From contig JAJZXJ010000002.1 in NCBI GenBank assembly GCA_021802425.1, positions 1-64,000 on the forward strand: 64,000 nucleotides of DNA, given 5' to 3'. The notes under the pieces were generated by a model. The model searched no databases, was not told the DNA's origin, and saw only the letters and a list, made by a program, of their open reading frames with translations. A program made the position numbers and the translations under genes. Source of the DNA: Acidulodesulfobacterium sp021802425. Its GTDB lineage: Bacteria; SZUA-79; Acidulodesulfobacterales; Acidulodesulfobacteraceae. Each line of letters starts with the position of its first letter. The stretch's first letter is position 1. Positions 62,501 through 64,000 of this stretch are shown in pieces.

Positions 62501-63274
62501 TTAAAATTTAACATTAATATTAATGCTCGATATTGTATTAAACGGTTTAAATCCCGCAGGAACAAGCGTTTGATATTCAAGTTCATAGTAGATAGCAAGA
62601 TATACGTTTTTTACTATTTTTGTGCTAAGTTTAGTTAAAGATTCGTAAAAAGAACCGCCTTTGTTTGCGAGATATGCCGTGATTTCCTCTTTAAACTTGA
62701 CGCCTTTATTTAATTTCCAATGATACTTCGCTCTAATCATTGTCGTAACAGATCCAAAATACGGACCGCCGATAATTTTTTCCTGCCTTAATCCCGGCGC
62801 TAATTCTATGGACGAATTCATATTTTTAGAAATAATAAACTTTTTACCGTAGCCGATATTTTCGTATATTCTGTATCCGAACCCCGTAACAATATTCCTA
62901 TCGAATCTTTCATCGGCAAAAATATAAGAAGTTTTGTTAAAATAATAAGATGAATTTTCTTGCGCAATAAGCCTTAAATAACTGAGCTGGCTATATTCTG
63001 TTATGTAATTGTAAACAAACCTGAGTTTATGACGCCATGGATAGTTTTTATATTTTAGATAGTCCCGCGTATTTATATTAAATGACGGAATCGTTCCTGT
63101 CGTGTTTGATATTCCAAGACCGATGCCCGCTTTTAGATTTTTATTATTTGTCTTTGTATTTGCATAAGATATTCCGGTAAAAACAATTAAATTTGCAAAT
63201 AAAATAAAGAATAATACAAAAATTAATTTGCTTAAGATTTTAATGTAATTTTTTAAAATATTTATAATATACAT
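62501..63274 (-). CDS. DUF481-type outer-membrane beta-barrel protein
   Basis: The 257-residue protein has an N-terminal signal region (hydrophobic LIFVLFFILFANLIVF, then GISYANT). It continues with repeating amphipathic strands (GIGLGISNTTGTIPSFNINT, RHKLRFVYNYI, ERFDRNIVTGFGYRIYENIG) and ends in an aromatic-terminated strand SININVKF. This matches the DUF481/YdiY-like salt-induced outer-membrane family. Function is uncertain. Confidence 0.7.
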   Translation of the reverse strand: MYIINILKNYIKILSKLIFVLFFILFANLIVFTGISYANTKTNNKNLKAGIGLGISNTTGTIPSFNINTRDYLKYKNYPWRHKLRFVYNYITEYSQLSYLRLIAQENSSYYFNKTSYIFADERFDRNIVTGFGYRIYENIGYGKKFIISKNMNSSIELAPGLRQEKIIGGPYFGSVTTMIRAKYHWKLNKGVKFKEEITAYLANKGGSFYESLTKLSTKIVKNVYLAIYYELEYQTLVPAGFKPFNTISSININVKF

Positions 63275-63316
63275 TAAATAATATGTTAAGATGTTCTAAT
63301 TTGATATTGATAAAAA

Positions 63317-63883
63317 TTATCTTTTGATTATTTTATGGCCGGCCTGCTCAAATCTTGTAACTTTCCATTCTAAAAATGGTTTATATTGAAAAACCGCCGC
63401 GGCGTTTTTAGTTTTTAAAGTCGTAAATAATTTTGGATGCATATTATTTTTACTCATAAGCCTGTAAATGTAGTTCGGATTAAATTTGAAAATAAAAAAC
63501 GCTTTAGCTTTTTTACGGGAAATAAATCTAAGATTATATGCTTTAATTATTTTTAATGTTCCAAGTCTTATATATGTTCTATCGGCTATTTTAAATAAGT
63601 AAGGTTTAAAAAGCGGCGTAAAAGAGGTATAGCCCAATTTTTTGTGAAACTTGATATACCCGCCTTTTAATAAGAGCATATAAAATTTATCGTTATTAAG
63701 ACTGGCAGCCCTGGTATAGGGCAATGCAAAAAAGACGGAAGAATTTATTTTTTCTATTATTAATTTTTTCGCAAGGGCTTTTGTGAGGATTTCCGGCTTT
63801 TGAGCGCACCCGGATAGGAATAAAGGCAGCAAAAAGATAATAGTTAAGACTATAGCCGATAATTTTGATTTTTTCATAAACAT
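63317..63883 (-). CDS. Lipoprotein of unknown function
   Basis: The 188-residue protein starts MFMKKSKLSAIVLTI and has a lipobox LFLSGC at about residues 21-26, so it should be lipidated at the membrane. The mature part is basic (many Lys, FKPYLFKIADRTYIRLG). I recognise no domain. ATG 63877 (residue 3) is an equally plausible start, and AAGGATG lies about 7 nt before the listed one (minus sense). It sits next to the DUF481 gene and may be an envelope partner. Confidence 0.65.
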   Translation of the reverse strand: MFMKKSKLSAIVLTIIFLLPLFLSGCAQKPEILTKALAKKLIIEKINSSVFFALPYTRAASLNNDKFYMLLLKGGYIKFHKKLGYTSFTPLFKPYLFKIADRTYIRLGTLKIIKAYNLRFISRKKAKAFFIFKFNPNYIYRLMSKNNMHPKLFTTLKTKNAAAVFQYKPFLEWKVTRFEQAGHKIIKR

Positions 63884-63937
63884 CCTTCCTTAAATAATTC
63901 TACCATGTTCTTTAAATCTTTTCAAAATGTTTGACTA

Positions 63938-63955
63938 ACCCCAATCCCGATTTAG
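63938..63955 (+). repeat. Short intergenic motif ACCCCAATCCCGATTTAG
   Basis: Nearly identical to ACCCAAATCCCGATTTAG at 3721-3738 (17 of 18 bases, sharing AATCCCGATTTAG). The remaining right edge (63956-64000) ends in GGATTCCCGCC, a sequence often seen at the edge of interspersed repeats. It is cut off here, so its structure cannot be judged. Confidence 0.35.
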
Positions 63956-64000
63956 AAAATATTTATATATTCCAATGATAAGCAATCCTGGATTCCCGCC

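Noticed and set aside
1..64000. CRISPR arrays, rRNA genes and insertion sequences
   Set aside because: I saw no regularly spaced repeats, no rRNA-like sequence and no transposase ORF. Only short palindromic repeats were found.

Overview
The window is AT-rich, densely coding chromosomal DNA from a bacterium. It looks Gram-negative: there is a DUF481-type outer-membrane barrel, a lipoprotein with a lipobox, and an HtrA-type protease with an export signal. The gene content suggests an anaerobic or facultative lineage of the broad deltaproteobacterial type. Pointers are two-subunit pyruvate carboxylase, indolepyruvate:ferredoxin oxidoreductase, a MetV/MetF pair, GlcD/GlcF-type oxidoreductases and a selenoprotein. 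I cannot name the species. An uncultured sulfur-metabolising delta-type lineage is my inference, not something the sequence proves.

Layout. 1-9.7 kb (+): a HAD tail, pycA-pycB, a Memo-family gene, gltX, rnhB, yraN, a split glutamine-dependent NAD synthetase (glutaminase, then nadE) and rsmI. 9.7-16.6 kb (-): dnaX-ybaB-recR and ffh-rpsP-rimM-trmD-rplS, followed by a phasin-like gene and acylphosphatase. 16.7-37 kb (+): valS, rpmF-plsX-fabH-fabK-fabD-fabG-acpP-fabF (fatty-acid synthesis), rpiB, glyA, nrdR, ribD-ribE-ribBA-ribH-nusB (riboflavin), a TusA-family selenoprotein gene, rph, rdgB and glcD-glcF. 37-46.9 kb: a lipid kinase (-), a COG3581-type FeS protein, an HtrA protease, metV-metF, iorA-iorB, a family 4-like uracil-DNA glycosylase and nfeD-slipin. 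46.9-53.3 kb: pentose-phosphate genes gnd, a cyclase-family hydrolase, zwf (+), tkt and tal (-). 53.4-64 kb is more accessory: a LigD-type phosphoesterase, DoxX, tRNA-His, a MerR-family remnant, a HAD protein, a MOT1-type molybdate transporter behind a structured RNA leader, a cobalamin riboswitch with a Ni/Co transporter, an SDR, a GH15 glucoamylase with different arginine codon use, an aquaporin, a DUF481 protein and a lipoprotein.

The main discovery is at 32457-32795. An in-frame UGA interrupts a TusA/SirA-like sulfur-carrier protein exactly where the family has its catalytic cysteine. A stem-loop whose GGUC apical loop starts 17 nt after the UGA fits the bacterial SECIS pattern. Conventional gene calling would see only a 70-residue fragment. 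The protein is best read as a 112-residue selenoprotein with a Cys-Sec-Gly-Pro-Pro active site, placed between nusB and rph. The second most interesting item is the unidentified GC-rich, multi-hairpin RNA leader upstream of the molybdate transporter.
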